A DNA stretch of 64,000 nucleotides from Collybia mongolica. Its lineage: Eukaryota > Basidiomycota > Agaricomycetes > Agaricales > Clitocybaceae. Below the pieces are notes generated by a model, which was not told where the DNA came from, did not search any database, and was given only the letters and a program-made list of their open reading frames with translations. The stretch covers positions 248,001 through 312,000 of the forward strand of contig JAAXNY010000016.1 of the NCBI GenBank assembly GCA_013420905.1, given 5' to 3'. Both the position numbers and the translations under genes were made by a program. Position 1 is the stretch's first letter. Each line of letters opens with the position of its first letter. Positions 20,158 through 30,373 of this stretch are shown here, in pieces.

Positions 20158-20320
20158 TCCGTTGGGGCCGTGCGTGGTCCGCCAGAACCGCATGGTACGA
20201 TTACATGTAGTTACATATTTCTATTGTAGCGGACAATGTAGCGTCCGCGGACCGTACCATACACTACATTGTATACGCCCGCTGGACCGTATGGTACGTT
20301 ACATTGTAGCTTACCTACCT
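20037..20320 (-). repeat. right terminal inverted repeat of the KDZ element
   Basis: Inverted counterpart of 6074-6355. Only a few mismatches are visible in the outer 150 bp. It ends ttacattgtagcttacctacct. Confidence 0.85.
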
Positions 20321-20328
20321 GATGAGAG
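20321..20328. repeat. target site duplication, right copy
   Basis: GATGAGAG, identical to 6066-6073. Confidence 0.85.
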
Positions 20329-20332
20329 GCAC

Positions 20333-20512
20333 GAATACTAGCAAAGTATCAATCTCTTCTCTCCATCCTCTGCACATCTCCTCATCAAACTTCTGCACGA
20401 GTCTAAATGCCTCCTCCCATGGATCACCCTTATTTGGAACGTCGTGATAGTAAGGATCGCCTGAGCGCCATGGCTTGAAGGTATTGGCTTCAATCTCTGT
20501 AGGTTTCTGCAT
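20333..20512 (-). CDS. DUF6535 copy A, displaced first exon (60 codons)
   Basis: Starts MQKPTEIEANTFKPWRSGDP and ends at REEIDTLLVF just before the donor GTGCCT at 20332; in frame with the main exon at 6018. It corresponds codon for codon to exon 1 of copy B (28679-28858, also 180 nt). An upstream open frame (20513-20739, starting MVTFVEEMISVTEM) could be a further 5' exon or leader, but its phase does not fit a simple GT-AG join to this exon. Confidence 0.8.
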
Positions 20513-21344
20513 GAGAAACGGGAAGGAGTAATAAGCATCGCACTTCCGGGATTGTACATGGTCCTGTGCTGTCCTGTGTACTTATTACCGATATCAGGTG
20601 AAGGACGGCTTAGGATACACCCGAAATAGGTCAACGGATGCGCGCTAGGATCATAGTACTTAGGTGACTTGGTCAACGCATTGTTTAACTGACTTGGCAT
20701 CTCCGTAACTGAAATCATTTCCTCAACAAATGTCACCATGATGGCCTATATATATGGAATACGTTCAAAGAACACTACCAAAAGGCCGGACCCCAAGCTT
20801 CATACCTCAGGAGCGCTAGGCAGATGAGACTTCTACTTAGCAATGAATGTGGAGGTACACGAAGAGGAAAGAATATTTCGTTTACTTATTCTATCAATTT
20901 CTTAAATGTCCTCGATCTCTGCGATACACCTGATCCAACACACTCGAGTATCTGAACAAGAGCAAAATTAGAAGGATTCACAATGAGCCGTCTAGATCCA
21001 CCCTGCGCCAGCCAACTCTATAAAGTGCAGCGAATATTCGTTGGTGAAATTTCGAAATAGGCTACTGAAGGCAATGTTATCAGGTAGGGGATGAGGGTTG
21101 CGGACCCGATGAGGCTCACCAACTCATACGATCGGAAGCATCGATCAGTCCATTCATGCAGATAGATCGCGGAATTGGCTCATATTTGAAGGACATAGGC
21201 GAGTTAAGTGGTGCTGAACGATATGGAATATCAACACTCGAATGTCACCAGCAGAAATCTTGGACACTACCTCGTGAATGTGGCCGGCGTACTCCCCCAC
21301 GAGCTATCAAAGCCTCGAGACAGAGTACATAAGCAGTTAACAGA
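20513..21344. other. upstream flank of DUF6535 copy A
   Basis: Presumed promoter and leader of copy A. Apart from the 75-codon frame noted above (20513-20739, minus) I see no gene. tatatatggaat at about 20747 could serve as a TATA element on the minus strand. Confidence 0.35.
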
Positions 21345-22298
21345 ATCGCCTTGTCCATCCCCTCGAGCACGTCGCGGAAACGTGGGCCAACCAAAGATGC
21401 CGAGGCAAACTATGTGACGCGAAAAGGTATACGGAATTGTTAATGGTCAAGTACCACGACAAACTGTAAGGCATTACCTAGGGAATACAACCGGCGAGCT
21501 TCCCCCATGGGCTACTAAAGCCTAAGACAGAGCACGAAAGCCCATATAAGAACCGATCGAGCTCTGTGATACCATACAGACAGGAATCCCAACCCATGGG
21601 CTGTCAGCCACACGATGAAATGCAACTGACACTTTGAGGAATTCCCGAATGCAGGGGGTAGCACACCCTGGGGAGTGAGTAATCACACTGCTGCTCCCCC
21701 TCACGCCTTTGCAGGCGATCCTCAGATGCAACGGACAGCATTGGTGCCCACCACACCTTCTGGGATTGTGCTCATCAAGGTCTAAAATGGGAACGTACTA
21801 GCCTCCAAGACTAGAGAGCTTGCAATGGGGTAGTGATGCTCAAGAGCACTCTTGGTGTAGGGCGGGCACCAGTAAAGGGTTGTGTGGCGTGGCGGGCGTG
21901 GCGAGATTGGTTGGGCGACAGCATGAACTGAAGACGGCTTAGTACATGACCTTCTGGGATTGTGCTCATCAAGGTCTAAAATGGGAACGTACTAGCCTCC
22001 AAGACTAGAGTGCTTGCCATGGGGTAGTGATGCCCAAGAGGGCTCTTGGTACAGGGCGGGTACCAGTGGAAGGTTGTGTAACTCGGCGGGCGTGGCGGTA
22101 TTTGTGTCGCGATGCCGCGACCTAAAGGTGACTGAGTCACTGCTAGGGAGATAACTAACCGTATAGACTGTAGCTGGTATATATAAAGAAAATATGTGGT
22201 TTGTGATATGAGGATAGGTAGATGGTAGTGGGCGGGATGCAAGAAGCGATTGTGGCGGACAAGACATACAAGTCGCGTTAAGTAACTCGTATCACGTG
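21345..22298 (-). repeat. dispersed repeat R, copy R2 with an internal duplication
   Basis: Inverted relative to R1 and of the same subfamily: the match to R1 extends beyond the usual end to about 21345 (caaggcgattctg side of R1). About 200 bp of the unit is tandemly duplicated (21755-21950 and 21955-22130); both halves contain cattttagaccttgatgagc on the minus strand. CACGTG is at 22292-22297. Confidence 0.75.
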
Positions 22299-23531
22299 AC
22301 CAGAGATGAGGTCCTTGGTGTCACCAATGGTCGAGCGTCTTCCTTCAGTAGCTGTACAGGTCAGAAGTCCAAAAAGATCCCACAAAGCAGCCTCCCTGAT
22401 GTTGTGTTGAACGGTACATGTCTTGGAAATCCTGTTTGGTCTCGAAAGACATCAGAACATGGGAGTGGGGCGCAACATGACTACACAAATTGTCCTCTCG
22501 GCGTTTATGTCGTTTACTTGACGTCGTAAATTTTGATAATATATCCGATTCGCAACTCAACACCTGCCACCCTGTGTGTTACTTGAAGCTAGGTTCACTG
22601 CGCAATTTTGAACGCAGCAGACCTATTCCGCCGTGCAGAGAGATCGTCAAGAGCCAGGTCTTCGCGCCTAGAGACTGCACTATAGCAGGCTACAATGTAC
22701 CACAGGATCAGAGATAAGTGTGAACGTATAAAAACACGATACCATGCCCCACATAGGATTTCTGGTTGGCGCTTCAAGGAACTTCTGCGCCATTTTCATC
22801 GAGAACATTTTCTGCCCTAAGGCCCTTCATGAGCATTGCCTCCAAAAGATCGCATATACAACAGCTATCGATGACAGATTTCCTATCGAAGACTATTGCT
22901 TCCGCCAACACGAGGATCCGGTCTCGCTGGGCGCGGGCAAAAGAACCCAAATCAAAAGGCCGGTTTCAGTTCACCATATGTCGAGTTTAACCCTTGTCAC
23001 GAAGTGAATTGTGATTTCCACGTTGACAGTTGAGTTGAAGGATCTGGGCCACTCACTGACCATCTGCGATTTCGTTTAGCCGCGCCGGTATCCAGTATAT
23101 AACAATCCAGCCGCGTGTAGTTGAACTACCTTCTCCGATTCTTCATCAGGATAATAGTTAGAGACACAGTCAGAAAAGACGTGGAACCCGTGCCATGACT
23201 GGACGTAGGTTCAAGCTGAGAATAATGTGAGTTGAGGAAACTACGACTCGATGCGTGACGCCACACATACCTCGAGCTCCTTATACAACCTGCTAATGAC
23301 CACGATTGGGAGTGTGTTTAAGGGTCACCAATGGAACCGTAAGCACATCGAGTCGAGAGGTTGGAATTCAAGTGAATCGAGTCCCAACAAGCAATTTAAT
23401 TACACATGGTACTCCGTTATTCGGAGTTTTGAATAATTTTGCCTTCAGCACCCATCGCCTCAGGAATTATCGACCTATCACTTTGAGCCCAGAGGCTGGA
23501 GTAAGGGAGAATACACCCACCCTCAATCAGG
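22299..23531 (-). other. intergenic region with possible minus-strand gene fragments
   Basis: No gene can be modelled securely. On the minus strand a protein-like stretch lies at about 23077-23200 (begins SWHGFHVFSDCVSNYY, ends YTGYRRG, stop at 23075). It is preceded by a possible exon ending KELE with a GTATGT donor at about 23271. A second frame at 22766-22960 contains FARAQRDRILVLAEAIVFD. Neither is recognised. They could be exons of a small gene divergent from protoporphyrinogen oxidase, or relics. Confidence 0.3.
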
Positions 23532-25102
23532 ATGCCCAGCCCTCGCCATATTGCAATCTTGGGGGGAGGTCTTACTGGTCTTTCATCAGCATTTCACCTC
23601 TGTCGTCGCTTTCCGGATGCCTCGATAACTCTACTTGAGAGACAGTCAAAGCTTGGGGGTTGGGTTCGCAGCGATAAAGTTACAGTCGAAGCTGTAGGTT
23701 CTGGTGGACCTCCCGCCACCGTCATCCTTGAAGGAGGGCCACGAACGCTGCGCCCAAACGCCAAGTCTGTCTTAGAATTGGTAAATAGTGCCGTCATCTT
23801 CATCCAAACTATCGAATGACCGAACAAAGTCTAGATCAACCTTCTTGGACTTGATAGCTCCGTAATAATATCATCCAAATCATCACCAGCCGCCAAAACT
23901 CGATTTCTCCAAGTTCCTGGAACATCAGGCCTACTTTCCATCCCGTCGTCTGCGGTTTCGCTCTTGTCATCCCCCCTTCGGTCAATCCTTGTTACTGCCG
24001 TCGCCCGTGAAATATTTCGTCGTTCTAATCGGCCAAAAGGTATCAAAGATGAATCTCTCGACAGGTTCATGACGCGTCGCTTTGGAGAGCCTTTTGCACG
24101 TACATTTGGGAGCGCTTTGATACATGGAATATATGCGACAGATTCAAGGAAGCTGAGCGTGCGAGCCGCATTTCCTTCCCTTTGGGAGGCAGAGGAGCGT
24201 GGGTGGGGGAGTGTTGTGGTTGGGTTCTTGCGAGGTACAAATACCAAATTGAAGGTTGATTATAATCTCGGCGATACAATACAACTCATGCAGGACGCCT
24301 CTGTCTACTCATTTCGAGGCGGGATGCAGACTCTAACAAATGCGTTAGAGCAATACCTGTCAGCCCAGCCCAATGTCAAGATCCTTTGTGGTAACAACGT
24401 ATCGTCACTTCGTCTGCAGAAAAACAAGGGGTTCGAAGTACGTATGGCTCCAATATACTCTTTGAATTTGCTGAGGCAGTGCCCAAGGTTTCTCTGTCGT
24501 CGGGCACATCACTTTCCCCAACCCATGTTATCTCAACACTATCGCTTCCTGTCCTACAAACCATTCTCCCCGATCCAGACGCCCTTCCCCATCTTACTGC
24601 GAATCCATACTCTTCCGTCACTGTCATCAATCTCGTATTTCCTGCACCACCTTCCGAAATCCACCCCGAAGGCTTCGGCTATCTCATACCTCGTCCACCT
24701 TTAGGCTACTTCAGCGAATCTCCCAGGATCCTAGGAACTGTTTTCGATTCATGTTCCCTCTCAGCCCAGGACACTCCGGCCCCGCTCACCAAACTCACAG
24801 TTATGATGGGTGGACCATACCCCGCCTTAACGGAAGAACACACGTCTCTGCCATTCATCAAGCGGCACCTCGAGGAACACCTACAGAGATCCCTACCAGA
24901 TGCAGTACACTGGAAAGTGCGACGGAATGACAACTGCATACCAACATTGACACCGGGACATCTTGATAGAATGCAAGAGCTGCGCGGCGCACTGCTGGAA
25001 CGCTGGGAAGGGAGGCTAGAAGTAATTGGTGCCGGTGTAGGGGGCGTGAGTGTTGGGGATTGTGTGGAAGCGGGAAAGCGAGCTGGGGAAGCTTGGACAT
25101 AG
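23532..25102 (+). CDS. hem14: protoporphyrinogen oxidase
   Basis: Oxidises protoporphyrinogen IX to protoporphyrin IX, the penultimate step of heme synthesis, using FAD and O2 at the mitochondrial inner membrane. Exons 23532-23780, 23835-24437 and 24476-25102 give 492 aa, close to the family length. The N terminus has the dinucleotide-binding GGGLTGLSSAF motif. The centre contains FGSALIHGIYATDSRKLSVR and SFRGGMQTLTNALEQYL, typical of HemG/Ppox. The C-terminal part has IGAGVGGVSVGDCVEAGKRA, the second FAD-contacting motif. The second intron is only 38 nt but has a perfect GTACGT donor; without it the frame is lost. No cleavable presequence is evident, as is common for this enzyme. Confidence 0.93.
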
Positions 25103-25237
25103 CTCTATACAAACGCAACCTCACCCTTGATGTTCCTCACTTCCCTAACAGGCGTGAGGGGGGGTGCAGGTTGGAAGCGCCTTCCTGGGTAACGTTCGCT
25201 TATTTGCTCGACGTGTCTAACGTTCAGCTAGTCACCC

Positions 25238-25423
25238 TCAAGGTGATATCGAAGTAGAAACCCGTTCAGGGTCCTTCCCCTTGGTTGGTGCTCTCCGTCG
25301 GACAGTCTCCTTATACTTACACACGATTATCCGTCGGTTTAATTGTTCAAGTTCCCACATCCAGGGTTGAACGAGATCTAATGTTGATTTACGTAACGAG
25401 TCCAACGTTGAAATATTGGCCAT
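25238..25423 (-). CDS. small unknown ORF (61 aa)
   Basis: An ATG-initiated frame between two convergent-to-divergent neighbours, starting MANISTLDSLRKSTLDLVQP and ending in a basic tail. Its composition looks protein-like (amphipathic helix, WELEQLNRRIIV), but no family is recognised and no introns are needed. It may be a real small gene or chance. Confidence 0.3.
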   Translation of the reverse strand: MANISTLDSLRKSTLDLVQPWMWELEQLNRRIIVCKYKETVRRRAPTKGKDPERVSTSISP

Positions 25424-25583
25424 TTATCCCTCATTGCGCTTGTGCATTTCTCTGAGCCCCGCCGCCCGCAGATAACACCGTTGAGCGCTCCTGTCTTGCT
25501 AAGTATCCGTTCCCTAACTTGAAGGACGTTAATTCTCTCTCGACGACTGGGCACACACCCAAATTCTGCCTCAAAGAAAACGG

Positions 25584-26824
25584 ATGATCACGATATCGAT
25601 GAACTGGGTTAACATTATTTGTATCGTCATGCCATGGTTTTCTGTCAAGGCATCATCCGCCCAATCAATCTCCGGAGAAGGGGACTGTCTTCCCGCTGGG
25701 AAGTTCACCCTTTGCCAAAATCTGTGGGCAGCCGGTGAATATCAATATCTCAAAAACTTTCACGAGAATTTACTCGTCTCCATCGTAGATGCTGGTGTAG
25801 GCTGTCAGAATTCCACCGTGTTGAAAGTCGAGGGTAGATCGACGTCCTGGTCCACAGAGTATACTTGGTTTGAGAATCCGAACCAGGTCAAGAGCTGTAA
25901 GTGGTTTGCGCCGCACCATGCATCACGTCTTTTTTCGCTGATTTTCCAATACCCAATAGTTGCAAACGTGATTTCGGACGTTGCAAAGGGAATGAGAGTA
26001 CGTCCCCTCGTCCTTACCTCTTTTCTTTTCACAGTGAAGTAAACCTCTTCAAGATTGTGGACATCACTACGGCCCCAACATCTTGGACTTGGGCTTATAC
26101 ATCAAAATCTCCTGACACGAGGGCCAATATTGCGTGAGTCCCTACAAAGATGTACGACAAAAAAAAGTGAGACGATACTTTGTATAGTTATGATATTTGG
26201 ACAGGGATTCCGTCTTCCGGAAATCCTGCATCTTCTTCATCGTCGTATGAGCTGCAAGTCCAACCGCTGAATCGATGATCCTTGATCTCTAATCTAACAC
26301 TTAGGATGGTTTGGTTGGCTGGCATGGACAGGTGAGATCGATATTACATCGTGGGCGTGCCACACTTAAACCTTCAGGGTTCAACCGTTGGGTACTCTCG
26401 TCGCGTCAAATATCAGCCTTGCCGGTCATACGTGGGATCTTTGGAAAGGAGCTCACAAGACCTGGGAGGTCTTATCTTTTGTCAGTGCAGACGGAGAACT
26501 CGACACGTTCAATGCTGACCTGAACGAGTTTCTAAGTACATTTATTTCCGCTCTATCACCCGGCCCGTGTTTATCATGTAACCAGCGTTCTTGGTAGAAA
26601 GTCAAGGACTTAATTCCACTCAGGTGATCATCTCCAATTCTGCATCGTCAACGACAGTTATTGAGGGTGGTTTGCAGTATATCCAAGCCATTCAAGCAGG
26701 CACGGAACCCTTTACTGGGACAGCAACTCTCGTTACGTTCAATTACACCCTTGAAATCAGCAGAAAGGTCGTTGCGCCCACCCATTCTAGCAGCGCACAG
26801 AAGATTCTACCGTTCTGGCGTTGA
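25584..26824 (+). CDS. secreted GH12 endoglucanase / xyloglucanase
   Basis: Hydrolyses beta-1,4-glucan or xyloglucan outside the cell. Eight exons: 25584-25734, 25789-25896, 25960-25997, 26054-26133, 26188-26253, 26305-26331, 26378-26535 and 26598-26824; 855 nt, 284 aa. A hydrophobic signal peptide ends near ASSAQS. GH12 landmarks in order: CQNLWAADAGVG, STSWSTEYTWFENPNQVKS, AYDIWTG, YELMVWLAG (catalytic nucleophile Glu), LAGHTWDLWKG, and IQAGTEPFTG (acid/base Glu). Intron 5 starts with GC (GCAAGT), a GC-AG intron that is required to keep YELMVW in frame. The C-terminal tail after the last beta strand is about 25 residues longer than usual. Tail-to-tail with DUF6535 copy B. Confidence 0.88.
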
Positions 26825-26914
26825 TTATCGTTTGATTCGACCAGATCTGAGGTAAGCTAAATTATCTACAAACAAATAATTTAATCTATTAACAAAGATG
26901 CGGTGAGACAACCG

Positions 26915-27304
26915 TCATGGCACGTAATCCAAGAACTCGTCTTTGGCAAGGCCCCAAGCATCTGCACCCCAAGGTGACAGGACCAGATTGGCGCCCCCCA
27001 TCAACGCCAAAGTTTCGTCGATATGCCGGACCAGTAGCTCTGCTGTCGCGAATTCTGGTAGTTTCTTAATCTGATCTAACTCAGACTCCGCTCTGAGTGA
27101 CCAATATGTACCGGAAATCCCTCTTGAGCATCTCATCACGCGATGGTGTTTATCCTCGGGTGGTAGTTCCGAGTCCATTGACCGCTGCAACCACTGTCCA
27201 ACGTGATCCAGCAAAACATATGCTGGTCGACTTAACCCGGCACCAGGTCCCGGATAGTGGCGAAGCACATTGTTGAAGATCCCCCAGAACGTGGATATGT
27301 CCAT
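26915..27304 (-). CDS. C-terminal ORF of DUF6535 gene copy B
   Basis: A 129-codon frame beginning MDISTFWGIFNNVLRHY, the counterpart of 4393-4722. It is likely the last exon of copy B; the open frame extends upstream past the ATG (SASIISLFAHDRITN). The link to the main exon, which ends in a stop at 27450, is not resolved. Confidence 0.55.
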   Translation of the reverse strand: MDISTFWGIFNNVLRHYPGPGAGLSRPAYVLLDHVGQWLQRSMDSELPPEDKHHRVMRCSRGISGTYWSLRAESELDQIKKLPEFATAELLVRHIDETLALMGGANLVLSPWGADAWGLAKDEFLDYVP

Positions 27305-27449
27305 ATTGGTGATGCGATCATGGGCGAAGAGGGATATTATAGATGCTGACAGTTGCGTAAATAGTTTTACGAGAGACGCATCAACCTCATATCATCGGCC
27401 CGAACAAGTGGCCCACCTTCTGAGAGAGGCGCTCGAGCCAAAACAACAT

Positions 27450-28858
27450 TTAAAACCTCAAGTATGATCGAAGACGAGTTTTCCCCCCCATTGGCACGTC
27501 ATTGTTAAGGATCCGGGAGCAAAGCTCTACGCATCGCAAGGACAGGCTCGTATCAGCACGATGGTGGATAACCAGATAGCTTGTGAGTATCAGGTCTCGC
27601 GTGGCCAGCTTCGTTTCTTCGTCGTGAACATCTGGTCGTTGGAAATATTGAAATGTAGGCAGTATCAAATCGACAAGAGGAACGATTGGGCTCCATGCCT
27701 CCTCGATCATGCGTGAGACCGAACCAGCTGCAATATCCAGGTCCAAGGTTTCTAAACAATGATAGATGCTATAGACCGCATCCAAGTTTTGTGCAAAAGT
27801 TCTATCAAACCAACTAATTCCACGCTCGACATATCGCCCACGAGCTTGCCAGCGCATATCATAATTCACCCAATTCGGGTCTGGAAGCCACAGAGCCAGT
27901 TGGAGGTAATCGACTGCAGTCCCACCAAAAAGCTTCATCCTGATGTGGCCATATAGCCCAACCATCCACGTTCCCAGGAGGTAAAAGGCCCATGACTGGG
28001 GAGACTTGAATGCACATTGACTATTCGGCTCATGAGAGGATCGCAAGCTAGAGAAATGAAAGAGATATTGGAGAAAAGGCAGGGCGGTGGTAGTAACGAC
28101 TACGGTCAACGCCATGCCAACCACGGCTGTCACAACGGAAGCCACAATAGGATTAAGATGCCAAAGAAGGTCTAGGAGGCCGCCAAAGAACAGCACGAGA
28201 GCCGCTTGGAGAAGTAAGGGCAATGTAGACAAGATTTTTGGGGTGTGCCATATTAGAAGGCCCTCGTATCGCATCTGCCGCACGGGAAATGCATCTTTGG
28301 GGGAAAGATTTTCATATCGTTGGTATTCACGGAGCCATTGCTTGCACAGAATGCCAATGAGAACGGCTGTCAAGCCAAGTGTGAGGCTGGTGAACCAGAA
28401 TATGTTGATACGAATCGCTGATGTCGAGACAGTGGAGAGGGTAGACCCTAGTGGCATAGACACCGGCTGAATCACAGAAGTGCTGTTGGGACTCAGATGG
28501 CTAAGTTGAATCATTATCTGGGTAAGGATACGATTGAACATTTCGCCCGGGTCTTCATGTAGCCAGCGGTAAGATTCAACTGTAAAGGCTGTCACGGCTG
28601 CTGAAAAAAAGAGACCTGCCTATCAGAGTCGTCCAGTGTTCGTAATGAGAAAGTACGCCGAGCTAATAAAAGACGTACGAACGCTAGTAAGGTATCAACC
28701 TCTTCTCTCCATCCCCGGCACATCTCCTCATCAAATTTTTGCACAAGCTTGAAAGCCTCTTCCCATGGGTCACCCTTCCTTGGAACGTCGTGGTAGTAAG
28801 GCTCGCCTGAGCGCCATGGCTTGAAAGTATTTGTTTCATCTTCTGTGGGTTTCTGCAT
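27450..28858 (-). CDS. DUF6535 membrane protein, copy B (uninterrupted)
   Basis: Two exons, 28679-28858 (60 codons, MQKPTEDETNTFKPW) and 27450-28619 (389 codons plus stop), with a 59-nt intron. Exon 2 opens with AGLFFSAAVTAFTVESYRW and contains the same hydrophobic segments as copy A (FWFTSLTLGLTAVLIGILCK; LLLQAALVLFFGGLLDLLW). A TTT codon is inserted relative to copy A near the start of exon 2. This copy serves as a natural empty-site reference for the KDZ insertion. Function unknown. Confidence 0.85.
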
Positions 28859-28900
28859 GGATATTAGGAGGGAGACCCGATTTACGAGTAAACGGAGCAA

Positions 28901-29720
28901 TTGGCATCACCTTTTGGGAGTCGTGGGCGCTTAGCGCTTATTGCCCAGCCATAGTCAGTGAATGGATATCACGTCAAAGATAGTTTAGATCCCAACTGAA
29001 ACAAGTTAATGGATGACTACAAGGTGTGCCATACCTGGGATTAATTTGGTCATTGTGTGTGATTGCGTACGGCGAGGTCTGTGTTTACTTTGAGTGTTGA
29101 GTTTTCTCCAAGACAGTCATGACATGCTTGATTTTCGCTAGACCGACCAAGTGACCTGTGTTTAGATACGCTTTCATCCGACCTGAAGTCCAAATCTTGT
29201 ACTTCCAGAAAGAGAGCGGTGTTCTATGTTATTATTTGAGTGTATTGTCTTGAGATAGTGAGTCTTTTGAAATTGACATGACTTTCAATTGATTGTCTAG
29301 CCGAACCCGCAAGTATGGTAACATCTATTGAACAACTTATATAGACTCTAGAATGAGGAATGAGTATCACTATTCGTCGCCAATGTATAATGTGTATATC
29401 AACGGGGAAAACTCGTTCTGACAACCAAGTTGAAGAATCTTTGGATCCCAGTAACGACCTGGATAACGCAAACGATAAACGACTGGCCCGGAATGATCAA
29501 ATTTCGAAATACTTCAATAGTTCCATAGTGATTAAGCTTTTGGGCATTAGCCTAGTGAGGGTGATGTTCAGTTAGCAGGGGTGGGTATGGAGGGTGCCCC
29601 CGAAGCCAGCGTGAGTGAGCAATGTCGGCTAGTGCATTCGTTCTGGCGGATCGTTAACGCGAGTGCTAGGTGATGGAGGAGTATTAACCCTCGGATTCCA
29701 TGATACAGGTATAGGACAAC
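28901..29720. other. intergenic, no gene seen
   Basis: Short open frames only. Presumed promoter of DUF6535 copy B at the left end, then unassigned sequence up to the first R repeat arm. Confidence 0.4.
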
Positions 29721-30373
29721 TTACCTCATCAATGGGATCCGCGAGCGTCCCCCACGGGCCACTAAAGCCTCGAGACAGTAAGAACCCACACAAGAACCAA
29801 TCGAGCTCTGTGGCACCATACAGACAGGAATCCCAACCCATGGGCTGCCAGCCGCACGATGAAATGCAACTGACACTTTGAGGAATTCCCGAATGCAGAG
29901 GGTAGCACACCCTGGGGAGTGAGTAATCACACTGCTGCTCCCCCTCACGCCTTTGCAGGCGATCCTCAGATGCAACGGACAGCATTGGTGCCCGCCACAT
30001 CTTCTAGGATTGTGCTCATAAAGGTTTCGAATGGGAACGTACCATCCAGAGGACTAGAGTGCCTGGTGTGGGGTACTGATTCTCAAGAAGGTGTTTGGAA
30101 CATGGCGGGCACAAGTTGAGGGTAGTATAGTGTAGGCGGTGTGGCGAGATTGGTGTGGCGTGCGTTGAGGTTTGTCGCGACCTGAAGACGCACTTAGTAC
30201 AGGGAGGTGGCTGCTGGCGAGATCACTAACCATCTAGACAGTAGTGCGGGAATATAGAGGCGATGATGTGAGGATTTTAAAGGCGAGTTTAGGTAGATGG
30301 TAGTGGGCGGGATGCAAGAAGAAATTGTGGCGAACAGGATATCTAGTCGCGTTTAAGTAACCGAGAGCACGTG
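29721..30373 (-). repeat. dispersed repeat R, copy R3
   Basis: 653 bp, bounded by TTACCTCATCAATGGGATC at the left and CACGTG at 30368-30373. Nearly identical to R4. Inner end of the left inverted arm. Confidence 0.85.

Larger units (their letters stand above)
6074..20320 (-). mobile_element. KDZ (Kyakuja-Dileera-Zisupton) DNA transposon, 14,247 bp, apparently complete
   Basis: Boundaries come from the 8-bp target duplication and from terminal inverted repeats of about 280 bp (left 6074-6355, right about 20037-20320). The outermost bases are imperfect and the strong match begins at GTAAGCTACAATGTAACG. Inside are five genes in the order 682-aa protein (minus), transposase (minus), 826-aa protein (plus), 927-aa Zn2Cys6 protein (minus) and 161-aa protein (plus), separated by only 84 to 288 bp. 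Every gene keeps open exons and canonical splice sites, so the insertion looks young. No 2OG-Fe(II) TET/JBP dioxygenase is present, although such genes are known companions of KDZ elements in mushrooms. It inserted into the first intron of a DUF6535 gene in the same orientation. Confidence 0.9.

Noticed and set aside
6074..20320. TET/JBP dioxygenase cargo in the KDZ element
   Set aside because: Such genes are known KDZ companions, but none of the five reading frames shows the HxD...H iron-binding pattern of 2OG-Fe(II) dioxygenases.
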